This document shows positions 53,323-64,000 of a stretch of 64,000 nucleotides of DNA, piece by piece. A model generated the notes under the pieces. It made no database searches and was not told where the DNA came from. It was given only the letters and a program-made list of their open reading frames with translations. Both the position numbers and the translations under genes were made by a program. The DNA comes from Microlunatus panaciterrae (GTDB lineage Bacteria > Actinomycetota > Actinomycetes > Propionibacteriales > Propionibacteriaceae): contig NZ_JAFBCF010000001.1 in assembly GCF_016907535.1 (NCBI RefSeq), positions 124,001 to 188,000 of the forward strand, read 5' to 3'. Within the stretch, counting starts at the first letter, position 1. Every line of letters starts with the position of its first letter.

Positions 53323-53525
53323 TGTCCACCCTTCTGCACGAACGAGCGTACGAACTCTTCGGCGTTGACCTCCAGGACGTCGTCGATCTCGTCGAGGAGC
53401 GAGTCGACCTCGGTGTCGAGCTCGGCCTTGTGGGCGCTCTCGGCGGCGCCCGGCCCGGGCTCCGTTGTCTCCTCTGCCTCTTCGTGACGACGGGTCCTGC
53501 GTTGGCTGTGCTCTGACTCAGGCAT
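53319..53525 (-). CDS. pup: Prokaryotic ubiquitin-like protein Pup
   Basis: 68 residues. Disordered charged N-terminus; helical [28 protein letters not shown] at the C-terminus. It ends in GGQ, so Dop must deamidate the terminal Gln before PafA can ligate it to lysines. GGAGGACCC precedes ATG 53525. Confidence 0.97.
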   Translation of the reverse strand: MPESEHSQRRTRRHEEAEETTEPGPGAAESAHKAELDTEVDSLLDEIDDVLEVNAEEFVRSFVQKGGQ

Positions 53526-53598
53526 GGGTCCTCCTCACCTCTCCCTCCCAAGACTATCCGGCACCGTGCACGGTGGGGTGGGTCGGCCCGCGGCGCGC

Positions 53599-55131
53599 CT
53601 ACCGCCCGAGTGCCGACACCAGGTCGAGGACGGTGCTGCTCGCATCGATGATCTCGCCCACCTGCTCGCGGGTGCCGCGCAGCGGGTCCAGCAGCGGGAT
53701 CCGTTGCAGCGCCTGCCGCCCCGGCACGTCGAAGATCACCGAGTCCCAGGAGGCCGCCACGACGGCCGAACCGAACTTCTCCATGCATCGGCCCCGGAAA
53801 TAGGCCCGCGTGTCCTCCGGTGGAGCGATCCGGGCGAGCTCGATCTCGGCGTCACTGACAAGCCGCTGCATCCGGCCCTTCGCGACCAGCGCGGAGTAGA
53901 GACCGCGGCGCGGGTCGACGTCGGCGTACTGCAGATCGATCATCGCCAGCTTCGGGGACTCCCAACCGAGCCCGTCGCGGCGTCGGTAGGACTCCAGCAG
54001 CTTCAGCTTGGCCACCCAGTCGAGCTGGTCGGCCAGCTCCATCGGGTCGCTCCGCAGCGCGTCCAGGCAGTCCTGCCAGCGTGCCAGCAGGTCCTTGGCC
54101 TCCATCAGCGCCAACTCGGTGAACGTGTCGGCCCGCTGCTCGACCAGTTGGCGACAGTTCTCCAGATAGGTCTCCTGAAGGTCCACTGCGGTCAGGCGAC
54201 GCCCATCGGTGAGCTCGAGCAGAGCCGAGCAGGAGGTGTCGTGGCTGACCGTGCGCATCGCCGTCACCGGCCCGGAGAGACGCACATTCGACTTCAGCGT
54301 GCCGGCCTCAATCACCTGCAGCACCAGGGCGGCTGTGCCCACCTTCAGGTAGGTGGAGATCTCCGACAGGTTGGCGTCGCCGGTGATCACATGCAGCCTG
54401 CGGTGCCGGGCCGCGTCCGCGTGCGGCTCGTCTCGGGTGTTGATGATCGGGCGGTTCAGCGTCGTCTCCAGCCCTACCTCCGCCTCGAAGAAGTCGGCCC
54501 GCTGGCTCAGTTGGTAGCCGGCGGTCTTGCTGGACTGGCCGATCCCCACCCTGCCGGCACCGGTGAACACCTGCCGTGAGACCAGGAACGCGCTGAACTG
54601 GGTGACGATCCGGTCGAAGGGTGTCTGCCGGTCCAGGAGGTAGTTCTCGTGGGTGCCGTAGGAGGCGCCCTTGCCGTCGGTGTTGTTCTTGTAGAGCCGC
54701 ACCGGCCGGCCGAGCGACTGGCTGGCACGTTCGGCCGCCCGAGCCATCACTGCGTCCCCGGCCTTGTCGAAGATGACAACATCGCGGGCCGACGTGACCT
54801 CCGGCCCGGAGTACTCGGGGTGGGCGTGGTCGACGTAGAGCCTGGCACCGTTGGTCAAGATCACGTTGGCCATGCCGAGGTCGTTGTCGGTCAGCTGCTC
54901 AGGGTCGGCCTGGGCCCTCGGCACGTCGAAGCCGCGGATGTCGCGCAGCGGCGTCTCGGTCTCATAGTCCCAGTCGGCCGGCTGGCTGGCGGCCAGGGCC
55001 GCATAGGCCTTGACCACGTGGTTGGACAGCTGCATCGGATGCAGCTCCTCGCCCACCGGCTGGCCGAGCGCGGTGATCCCGTACTCGGTCTCGATACCCA
55101 TGACTCGTCTGGCCCGTGCGACGTCAACCAT
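53599..55131 (-). CDS. dop: Pup deamidase/depupylase Dop
   Basis: About 510 residues, glutamine-synthetase-like fold. MGIETEYG carries the ATP-binding Glu; ARLYVDHAHPEYSGPE holds the catalytic Asp; YKNNTDGKGASYGTHENYLL is the nucleotide and Mg region. Length and the SYGTHENYL context fit Dop rather than PafA. It deamidates Pup and removes Pup from substrates. ATG 55131 is chosen; ATG 55101 directly at GIETEYG is possible. It shares a short divergent promoter region with the DUF3054 gene. Confidence 0.94.
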   Translation of the reverse strand: MVDVARARRVMGIETEYGITALGQPVGEELHPMQLSNHVVKAYAALAASQPADWDYETETPLRDIRGFDVPRAQADPEQLTDNDLGMANVILTNGARLYVDHAHPEYSGPEVTSARDVVIFDKAGDAVMARAAERASQSLGRPVRLYKNNTDGKGASYGTHENYLLDRQTPFDRIVTQFSAFLVSRQVFTGAGRVGIGQSSKTAGYQLSQRADFFEAEVGLETTLNRPIINTRDEPHADAARHRRLHVITGDANLSEISTYLKVGTAALVLQVIEAGTLKSNVRLSGPVTAMRTVSHDTSCSALLELTDGRRLTAVDLQETYLENCRQLVEQRADTFTELALMEAKDLLARWQDCLDALRSDPMELADQLDWVAKLKLLESYRRRDGLGWESPKLAMIDLQYADVDPRRGLYSALVAKGRMQRLVSDAEIELARIAPPEDTRAYFRGRCMEKFGSAVVAASWDSVIFDVPGRQALQRIPLLDPLRGTREQVGEIIDASSTVLDLVSALGR

Positions 55132-55141
55132 TCTCAAAGCG

Positions 55142-55147
55142 TAGTGT
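55142..55147 (+). promoter_or_regulatory. Candidate -10 box (TAGTGT), leaderless start
   Basis: TAGTGT ends seven bases before ATG 55155; no ribosome-binding site is present, and dop starts 24 bases away on the other strand. Confidence 0.4.
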
Positions 55148-55154
55148 TACCCGA

Positions 55155-55535
55155 ATGAAGGTTGCCCAGGCCGCCACCATCGACGTCGTGTGCATCTTGC
55201 TCTTCGCGGTGGTCGGACGCCGCTCCCATGCTGAGGCCAGTGACCTGTTGGGGGTGCTCGGCACCGCGTGGCCGTTCCTGGCCGGCTGTGCCATCGGTTT
55301 CGTAGTGGCCCGCGCCTGGCGTCGCCCGGAGAGCCTCTCCACCTCGGTCATCGTCTGGATCAGCACTGTGGCTGCAGGCATGCTGCTGCGGCTGCTGAGT
55401 GGCGACACCGCCAAGCTGCCGTTCGTCATCGTCGCCACCCTGGTCCTCGGGCTGCTGCTGGTCGGCTGGCGCGCCGGCTATCGCGCCATCCAGCGCGCCC
55501 GGATCCGCCATACCTCCCGCGCCTCCGCGCCCTGA
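55155..55535 (+). CDS. DUF3054 membrane protein
   Basis: 126 residues, four membrane segments (ATIDVVCILLFAVVGRRSHA, GTAWPFLAGCAIGFVVARAW, VIVWISTVAAGMLLRLL, FVIVATLVLGLLLVGW). The spacing and VVGRRSHAE match DUF3054, a small actinobacterial and archaeal membrane family of unknown role. The start is probably leaderless. Confidence 0.85.
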   Translation: MKVAQAATIDVVCILLFAVVGRRSHAEASDLLGVLGTAWPFLAGCAIGFVVARAWRRPESLSTSVIVWISTVAAGMLLRLLSGDTAKLPFVIVATLVLGLLLVGWRAGYRAIQRARIRHTSRASAP

Positions 55536-55555
55536 GCACTCACCTGTGCCCGATC

Positions 55556-55651
55556 GCTCAAAAACTCGACAGAACGCGACATTTCCCGCCCAGAATCGCC
55601 GTTTCCGCTCAAGAACTCGACAGAACGCGACTTCTGCAGCCCAGAATCGCG
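55556..55651. repeat. Two 51-bp-spaced copies of the AACTCGACAGAACGCGA repeat
   Basis: Copies start at 55556 and 55607 (GCTCAARAACTCGACAGAAC, then CGAC and a variable ending in CCAGAATCGC). The same core is present at 38592-38672. Confidence 0.85.
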
Positions 55652-55686
55652 GATCGAGCTCAGGGCACGGCTTTAGGTGCCACTCC

Positions 55687-55761
55687 GTCCTTTGACAGGC
55701 TCACTCCGCCCTTCGACAGGCTCAGGACGCGTGAAGACAGGCTCAGGACGCGTGAAGACAG
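55687..55761. repeat. Degenerate REP-like copies next to the arc stop
   Basis: Variants of CCTTCGACAGGCTCAGG at 55688, 55709, 55732 and 55752 (the last two read GAAGACAGGCT). The array ends two bases before the arc stop codon at 55763. Confidence 0.8.
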
Positions 55762-55762
55762 G

Positions 55763-57511
55763 CTAGAGGTACTGGCCGGTGTTGCTGACCGTGTCGATGG
55801 AACGGCCGGGCTGGGTGCCCTTGCTGGACGAGATCAGGGTACGGATGAAGACGATCCGCTCACCCTTCTTCCCGGAGATCTTGGCCCAGTCGTCCGGGTT
55901 GGTGGTGTTGGGCAGATCCTCGTTCTCGGCGAACTCATCCAGGCAGGCCTGCAGCAGATGGTCAATCCGGAGCCCGCGAGCACCGTTGTCCAGCAGGTCC
56001 TTGATCGCCATCTTCTTGGCCCGGTCCACGATGTTCTGGATCATCGCACCGGAGTTGAAGTCCTTGAAGTACAGGACCTCCTTGTCGCCGCCTGCATAGG
56101 TGACCTCGAGGAACTGGTTCTCCTCCGACTCCTCGTACATCCGGGCCACCGTGCGCTCGATCATCGCCTGCACGCACCGGTGCGGGTCATTGCCGAACTC
56201 GGCCAGATCGTCATGGTGCAAGGGAAGAGTCGCCGTCAGATACTTGCTGAAGATCTCCCTGGCCGCCTCCGCGTCGGGGCGTTCGATCTTGATCTTGACG
56301 TCCAGTCGGCCGGGTCGCAGGATGGCCGGGTCGATCATGTCCTCGCGGTTCGAGGCGCCGATGATGATCACGTTGTCCAGACCCTCGACGCCGTCGATCT
56401 CACTGAGCAGCTGCGGCACGATCGTGTTCTCGACGTCTGAGGACACCCCGGAGCCACGGGTGCGGAACAGTGAGTCCATCTCGTCGAAGAAGACGATCAC
56501 CGGCATCCCGTCAGAGGCCTTCTCCCGGGCCCGCTGGAAGACCAGCCGGATATGCCGTTCGGTCTCACCGACGTACTTGTTGAGCAGCTCCGGGCCCTTG
56601 ATGTTGAGGAAGAAGCTGCGCCCTTCCTCGCCGGTGCGCTCGGTCACCTTCTTGGCCAGCGAGTTGGCGACCGCCTTGGCGATCAACGTCTTGCCGCAGC
56701 CGGGAGGCCCGTACAGCAGGATGCCCTTCGGCGCCTTCAGCTCGTGCTCGGCGAACAGCTCGCGGTGCAGGAACGGCAGCTCGACCGCGTCACGGATCGC
56801 CTCGATCTGGGTGCCAAGGCCGCCGATCACCCCGTAGTCGATGTCGGGCACCTCCTCGAGCACCAGCTCCTCGACATCCATCTTCGGCACCCGCTCGTAG
56901 GCGAAGTGGACCCGCCGGTCGATCAGCAGCGAGTCCCCGGAGCGCAGCTTCACGTCGCGGAGGGGGGAGCCCAGCCGGACCACGCTCTCCTCGTCGCCGT
57001 GGCCCACGACCAGGGCCCTCGTGCGGTCCTCCAGCACCTCTTTGAGGATGACGACCTCGCCCACCTCGTCGAACTCGAACACGTCCACCACGTTGAGCGC
57101 CTCGTTCACCATCACCTCACGACCGGGGGTGAGCGACTGCAGGTCGACGTCGGGGCTGATGCTGACCCGCATCTTGCGGCCCGAGGTGAAGATGTCGGCG
57201 GTCCGGTCCTCACCGGCGGCCAGGAAGACGCCGAAGCTCGCCGGCGGCTGAGCCAGCCGGTCCACCTCGGACTTGAGTGCGATGATCTGGTCTCTGGCCT
57301 CGCGGAGAGTCGCCGCCAGCCGCTCATTGTTGGCCTGGGTGGCCCGGACCTCCTGGCGAGCGTCGGCGAGCCGACGCTCCAGCATGGCCAGGTCGTGCGG
57401 GTGGGAGGCGAGCCGGTCGCGGAGGCGGTCGACCTCCTCCTTCAACGTGGAAATCTGGGCGAGGAGCGCCTCTCGCACGTCGAATGCGTGGGGATCTGGT
57501 GATGGGGTCAT
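55763..57511 (-). CDS. arc: Proteasomal AAA+ ATPase Arc (Mpa)
   Basis: 582 residues. An N-terminal coiled coil ([20 protein letters not shown]) captures Pup; two OB domains follow; then the AAA module with [14 protein letters not shown] (Walker A) and [12 protein letters not shown] (Walker B). The C-terminus ends GQYL, whose penultimate Tyr docks into the 20S alpha ring. It unfolds pupylated proteins for the proteasome. ATG 57511 has GGAGG upstream; the frame is open to 57610. Repeat copies abut its stop. Confidence 0.97.
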   Translation of the reverse strand: MTPSPDPHAFDVREALLAQISTLKEEVDRLRDRLASHPHDLAMLERRLADARQEVRATQANNERLAATLREARDQIIALKSEVDRLAQPPASFGVFLAAGEDRTADIFTSGRKMRVSISPDVDLQSLTPGREVMVNEALNVVDVFEFDEVGEVVILKEVLEDRTRALVVGHGDEESVVRLGSPLRDVKLRSGDSLLIDRRVHFAYERVPKMDVEELVLEEVPDIDYGVIGGLGTQIEAIRDAVELPFLHRELFAEHELKAPKGILLYGPPGCGKTLIAKAVANSLAKKVTERTGEEGRSFFLNIKGPELLNKYVGETERHIRLVFQRAREKASDGMPVIVFFDEMDSLFRTRGSGVSSDVENTIVPQLLSEIDGVEGLDNVIIIGASNREDMIDPAILRPGRLDVKIKIERPDAEAAREIFSKYLTATLPLHHDDLAEFGNDPHRCVQAMIERTVARMYEESEENQFLEVTYAGGDKEVLYFKDFNSGAMIQNIVDRAKKMAIKDLLDNGARGLRIDHLLQACLDEFAENEDLPNTTNPDDWAKISGKKGERIVFIRTLISSSKGTQPGRSIDTVSNTGQYL

Positions 57512-57636
57512 CTCACACCTCCTGCTGTCGACCCTACCCGCGCGAACGCCCGGGAAGGCTCTAGATGGCGCTGCACACGCCGAGAATGGGAGTGTATGGC
57601 GATCCACCAAGAATGCGGTCGGTTCGCGCGGAACCG

Positions 57637-58569
57637 TTACCGTCTGGGCCCCGTGTAGTCCTCGCCGTAGGCGCCGGGAGCCGGTCGCCGCTTGCGGTGC
57701 GGCGCGCTCACTCCCGGCGCCAACCGCCGGGTGGTGATGAGAAAGCCGGTGTGCCCCACCATCGCATGTCGGGGCCGCACGGCGAGCCCCTCAGCGTGCC
57801 ACGAGCGCACCATCGACTCGGTCGCCTCGGGCTCGGTGAAGCCCTCGTGCGCGCGCAGGGTCTCCACCGTCCGGCTGAGCTGGGTGGTGGTGGCCACGTA
57901 GCAGCACAGCACCCCTCCCGGCTGCAGCACCTCCGCCACGGCGTCGACGCACTCCCACGGTGCCAGCATGTCCAGCACCACCCGGTCGACCGGCTCGGAG
58001 TCCAGGGTCTGCACCAGGTCGCCGACCCGCACCTCCCACCCAGGATGGGGTCGCCCCAGGAAGTTCTCCACGTTCCGTTTGGCTATCTCGGCGAAGTCCT
58101 CTCGCCGCTCGTACGAGACCAGCCGTCCGCTCGGCCCGATCGCCCGCAACAGGGCGCAGGTGAGGGCGCCGGAGCCCACCCCGGCCTCGATCACCCGTGC
58201 CCCCGGGAAGATGTCGGCGCCCATCACGATCTGGGCGGCGTCCTTGGGATAGATGACCGCCGCCCCTCGCGGCATCGCGACCGCGAAGTCCGACATCAGC
58301 GGACGCAGTGCCAGGTACTGGACGCCGCCGGTGGAGGTCACCACCACACCCTCCGGGCCGCCGAGCAGGTCGTCGTGCTGGATGGCGCCCTTGGCGGTGT
58401 GGAACTGGGTTCCGGGCGCCAGCAGGATCGAGTGACGGCGCCCCTTGGGATCGGTCAGCGTCACCCGCTCCCCCGGCTGCAGCGGTCCGAGCCGGACCCC
58501 GGAGTACGTCTGCGGGTCGGTGTCGTCGACACCGGCACCGTCGTCGACCTGGTCAACCACGCGGTTCAT
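57637..58569 (-). CDS. trmI: tRNA (adenine-58-N1)-methyltransferase
   Basis: 310 residues. An N-terminal beta domain is followed by [34 protein letters not shown] (SAM loop), [18 protein letters not shown] and VRVGDL, then [15 protein letters not shown] (catalytic pocket): the TrmI pattern for tRNA A58 methylation. ATG 58569 overlaps the previous gene's stop by four bases. TrmI neighbours arc in mycobacteria too. Confidence 0.94.
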   Translation of the reverse strand: MNRVVDQVDDGAGVDDTDPQTYSGVRLGPLQPGERVTLTDPKGRRHSILLAPGTQFHTAKGAIQHDDLLGGPEGVVVTSTGGVQYLALRPLMSDFAVAMPRGAAVIYPKDAAQIVMGADIFPGARVIEAGVGSGALTCALLRAIGPSGRLVSYERREDFAEIAKRNVENFLGRPHPGWEVRVGDLVQTLDSEPVDRVVLDMLAPWECVDAVAEVLQPGGVLCCYVATTTQLSRTVETLRAHEGFTEPEATESMVRSWHAEGLAVRPRHAMVGHTGFLITTRRLAPGVSAPHRKRRPAPGAYGEDYTGPRR

Positions 58570-60146
58570 CCCTTCATCCCGAACAGACCCAACTGCCAAC
58601 CGGGTCCGAACGACTGGTCACTGATCTGCACACCCGCACGGGCGAACAGGTACTCATTGCGCTGCGTCATCGGCAGCATCACAGCGTCGGTGACGGCCTG
58701 GGACTGCAGCGTCCGCAGCTCGCGCATCGCGGTCGCGTCGTCGATGGCCGCGCGGTACCGGGTGTCGGAGGTGCGAATCTTGCTGCTGCTGGCGGGCAGC
58801 GGCGCATCCAGGTACGGCTGCAGCCAGGCCATGGCCGTCGCGGTCCACGCCTTACGGTCGAGCAGCAGCAGGTCGGTGTCAGTCGCGTCGGGCCGCAGCC
58901 GGACGCTCAGTCCGCCGGTGTCCTCGAGCCGCGTCCGCACCTGGTTGGCGAGGTCGCGACCGTCCGGCATGGCGGAGTCGTAGCCCAGGGTGAGCTGGAT
59001 CCGGCGCGACCAGGTCACCGAAGCCACCGCCTTGCCGCCGAGCTCGAACGACGGCACATGCCCGACGACGCCGTTCGGGACGATCGAGTCGAGGGTGCGA
59101 TCCTCCTGCAACGCCGCCGAGATCGCTCTCCGCAGGTCGGCGTTCGAGCGATGGGCCGAGTGGGCGTTCCAGAGCAGCTGGTGCACCCGCACTCCCGGCA
59201 GCACCGTCATCGTGTAGCCGTCGGTCGTCTGCTTCTCCGGGTTCCCCTGGACCTGCTGGGTCAGCCTCGTCACGGCCGCGGTGCTGAGCCCTCGCCAGAC
59301 CACATCGGCCGTGTGGGCCTTCATGGCCTCCTCGATCGTGGCCGAGTCCGGCGCGGTACGCAGGACCAGTGCCGGCATCCGGGCCGGGTTCTTGCCCAGG
59401 TAGTCGGCGTACTTGGCCAGCTGCAGCTCGTCGGATGTGAAACTCGTCACCACGAACGGCCCGGAACCGACGATGGGGGCGTCCGGCGGCCGGATCTCGT
59501 CCGCGTCGTACAGCTCCTCGTCGACGATCGAGGCCGCCGGTGAAGCCAGAGCCCAGCCGAACTGGGTGTCCTCACGGCTCAAGACGAACCTGATGGTCAG
59601 CGGGTCCGGGGTCTCGATCCGACGCAGCGACGAGAGCAGGGATGCCGACGAGCCGGGTACCGCCAGCCGCGTGGCGCGTTCGATGCTGAACTTCACGTCG
59701 CTGGAGGTCAGCTTGTGCCCGTTGTGGAAGCTCAGGTCCTCGTTCAGGGTGCAGACGTAGACCTTCGCGGCCTCGAAGATGCAGTCTCGGGCGGCGTCCG
59801 GCTTGAGCACGTTCTGACCAGGCTCAGCGGTCATCAGCCGCTGGAAGGCGTTCTGGGCGATCACGGCCGAGCCTGCGTCGGTGATGGCCGCCGGGTCGGC
59901 CACGGTGATCCGGTCGGTGGTGAGCACCGTGAACGGTCGTACGGGCTGCTCCGACCCGCTGGGTGTCGGTCCCGGCTTCTCGCCGGTCGGCGTGCAGGCC
60001 GACAGCAGCAGGGCCAGGGTCAGGCCGAGCAGCAGACCTAAATTTCTTGCCTGCCCGAGGTTGCCCGCGTGCAGGCGAGCTCCGGCGCTCGCTGCCGGGC
60101 GTACGAGGGCACCGACGGCAGCAGCTGGTCCGGCGCTAGGCGCCAT
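58566..60146 (-). CDS. Family 5 extracellular solute-binding lipoprotein
   Basis: 526 residues. An extended N-terminus of about 35 residues precedes a signal sequence ending in lipobox LSAC (GLLLGLTLALLLSAC). The mature protein has the SBP_bac_5 (OppA/DppA) pattern: NAFQRLMTAEPG, LHFHNGHKLTSSDVKFSIERA, and QVTDAVMLPMTQRNEYLFA near the end. No permease is adjacent, so it is an orphan or serves a distant transporter. The ATG at 60146 overlaps the HAD gene by 11 bases and the stop overlaps trmI by four. Confidence 0.87.
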   Translation of the reverse strand: MAPSAGPAAAVGALVRPAASAGARLHAGNLGQARNLGLLLGLTLALLLSACTPTGEKPGPTPSGSEQPVRPFTVLTTDRITVADPAAITDAGSAVIAQNAFQRLMTAEPGQNVLKPDAARDCIFEAAKVYVCTLNEDLSFHNGHKLTSSDVKFSIERATRLAVPGSSASLLSSLRRIETPDPLTIRFVLSREDTQFGWALASPAASIVDEELYDADEIRPPDAPIVGSGPFVVTSFTSDELQLAKYADYLGKNPARMPALVLRTAPDSATIEEAMKAHTADVVWRGLSTAAVTRLTQQVQGNPEKQTTDGYTMTVLPGVRVHQLLWNAHSAHRSNADLRRAISAALQEDRTLDSIVPNGVVGHVPSFELGGKAVASVTWSRRIQLTLGYDSAMPDGRDLANQVRTRLEDTGGLSVRLRPDATDTDLLLLDRKAWTATAMAWLQPYLDAPLPASSSKIRTSDTRYRAAIDDATAMRELRTLQSQAVTDAVMLPMTQRNEYLFARAGVQISDQSFGPGWQLGLFGMKG

Positions 60147-60846
60147 GCCAGCCGTCCAGCAGGGCGGCGACCCGGCCTGCGTCCAGCTCGGCCAACGACG
60201 GAATGTGCAGCCGGTTCGGCGCCGGCGGGATGGGCACCAGGTTCTCGACGGCCAGCACCAGGGCCCCGGCCGCGTTGCCGGCCCGCGCGCCGGTGCTCGA
60301 GTCCTCGAAGACCACGCAGTTGGTCGGGTGCACCCCGAGCTTCGCACAGGCGGACAGGTAGGGCTCCGGGTGCGGCTTGCCCCGGCTGACCTCGTCTCCG
60401 GCCACCGACACGGTGAACGCCCCGTCGGGCAGTTGTTCGAAGACCGCCTCCAGCAGGACACGATAGGACGCCGAGACCAGTGCACAGGGGATTCCGGCCT
60501 CGCCGAAGGACGCCAACAGCTCGAGCGCACCGGGGCGCCACGGGATAGGCCGACTCCGCAGCTGCTCCACCACACGTCCGAGGAGCTGCTCCACCACCCA
60601 GGCCGGGGTCAGATCCTGACGACCGATGACCTCAAGGATGTAGGCGCCGGAGTCGAGCAGCGAGTTGCCCACCAGCTGCTCCGCGTGCGCTTCGTCCCAG
60701 CTGGCGCCCAGCCCCTCCACCAGCTCGAACTCGGCCGCCACCCAGAGCGGTTCGGTGTCGGCCAGGGTGCCGTCGAAGTCCCAGAGTGCCGCCGAAAGAG
60801 CGGTGCCGGAGGTGACGACGTTGCTGAGGTTGGGTTCACTGGTCAT
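60136..60846 (-). CDS. HAD-family phosphatase
   Basis: 236 residues. ALWDFDGTLADTEPLW is HAD motif I, PCALVSAS motif II, GKPHPEPYLSA motif III and CVVFEDSSTGARAGNAAG motif IV, with a helical cap of the beta-phosphoglucomutase type between I and II. Phosphatase or phosphomutase; substrate not predictable. It lies between metH and the binding-protein gene. Confidence 0.92.
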   Translation of the reverse strand: MTSEPNLSNVVTSGTALSAALWDFDGTLADTEPLWVAAEFELVEGLGASWDEAHAEQLVGNSLLDSGAYILEVIGRQDLTPAWVVEQLLGRVVEQLRSRPIPWRPGALELLASFGEAGIPCALVSASYRVLLEAVFEQLPDGAFTVSVAGDEVSRGKPHPEPYLSACAKLGVHPTNCVVFEDSSTGARAGNAAGALVLAVENLVPIPPAPNRLHIPSLAELDAGRVAALLDGWHGA

Positions 60847-60939
60847 GGCAGGCCCATCCTTCCAGCCATCGAGCGCTGGGGAAAATCGACCACCAGCCGC
60901 CGAACCGGGCCGACCATGATCAACAGCGGTTGGGCCGGC

Positions 60940-64000
<3,061 letters not shown>

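Overview
The window is high-GC actinobacterial chromosome. A complete Pup-proteasome locus (arc, dop, pup, prcB, prcA), a maleylpyruvate-isomerase-like protein of the mycothiol-linked family, a deazaflavin-dependent oxidoreductase, many GTG starts and several apparently leaderless genes all point that way. The combination fits Propionibacteriales (Microlunatus or Friedmanniella-like), but that placement is inference; no rRNA or marker comparison was possible.

1-16.8 kb: a cell-surface glycopolymer island. Three very large polymerase-type proteins (1-2636, 2636-5821, 5998-9621) carry TagF-like CDP-glycerol glycerophosphotransferase domains behind GT2, degenerate GT2 or DUF6270 modules. With them are an OafA-type O-acyltransferase with a C-terminal SGNH domain, an orphan degenerate GT2-like protein, two SAM methyltransferases (one TylF-like), and a Bcs1-type bifunctional cytidylyltransferase/SDR expected to make CDP-ribitol. 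Together they look like a pathway for a decorated poly(alditol phosphate) wall polymer.

16.8-31.1 kb: mixed metabolism. An exonuclease/phosphatase-family protein is followed by a LacI-regulated sugar ABC importer (binding protein and two permeases, no ATPase), hemerythrin and DUF1876 proteins, a secreted S1 serine protease, an F420-type oxidoreductase, a DUF4921 protein, an MFS transporter, a SHOCT protein, an NAD-dependent epimerase and a malate/lactate dehydrogenase.

31.2-39.7 kb: a MarR-controlled single-chain heterodimer-type ABC exporter, then a stress cluster (flavodoxin-like protein, Hsp20, two universal stress proteins, a lipoprotein). Sites resembling the mycobacterial DosR/DevR box lie upstream of the cluster genes, of the DUF1876 gene (Rv1738 family) and of the SHOCT gene. 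One such site precedes a gene-free stretch that ends in a very strong intrinsic terminator, which suggests a small RNA. Two dispersed repeat families and a 37-bp tandem array fill the gap at 38.5-38.9 kb; one family also lies in frame inside the ABC exporter, and both recur next to arc.

40-50.5 kb: aldo/keto reductase, dienelactone hydrolase, a mycothiol-type isomerase homologue, a small winged-helix regulator, a frameshifted terC behind a yybP-ykoY (Mn2+) riboswitch, tRNA-Pro(GGG), der, an acyltransferase, cmk, OsmC, an ABC-F ATPase and a MarR-like protein.

50.5-64 kb: tyrA, prcA, prcB, pup and dop, then arc, trmI, an orphan peptide-type binding protein, a HAD phosphatase and the 3' part of metH. 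Overlapping stop/start codons suggest coupled translation at prcA/tyrA, pup/prcB and the trmI/binding-protein/HAD group. This resembles the metH-to-prcA gene order of mycobacteria, but pafA is not seen.
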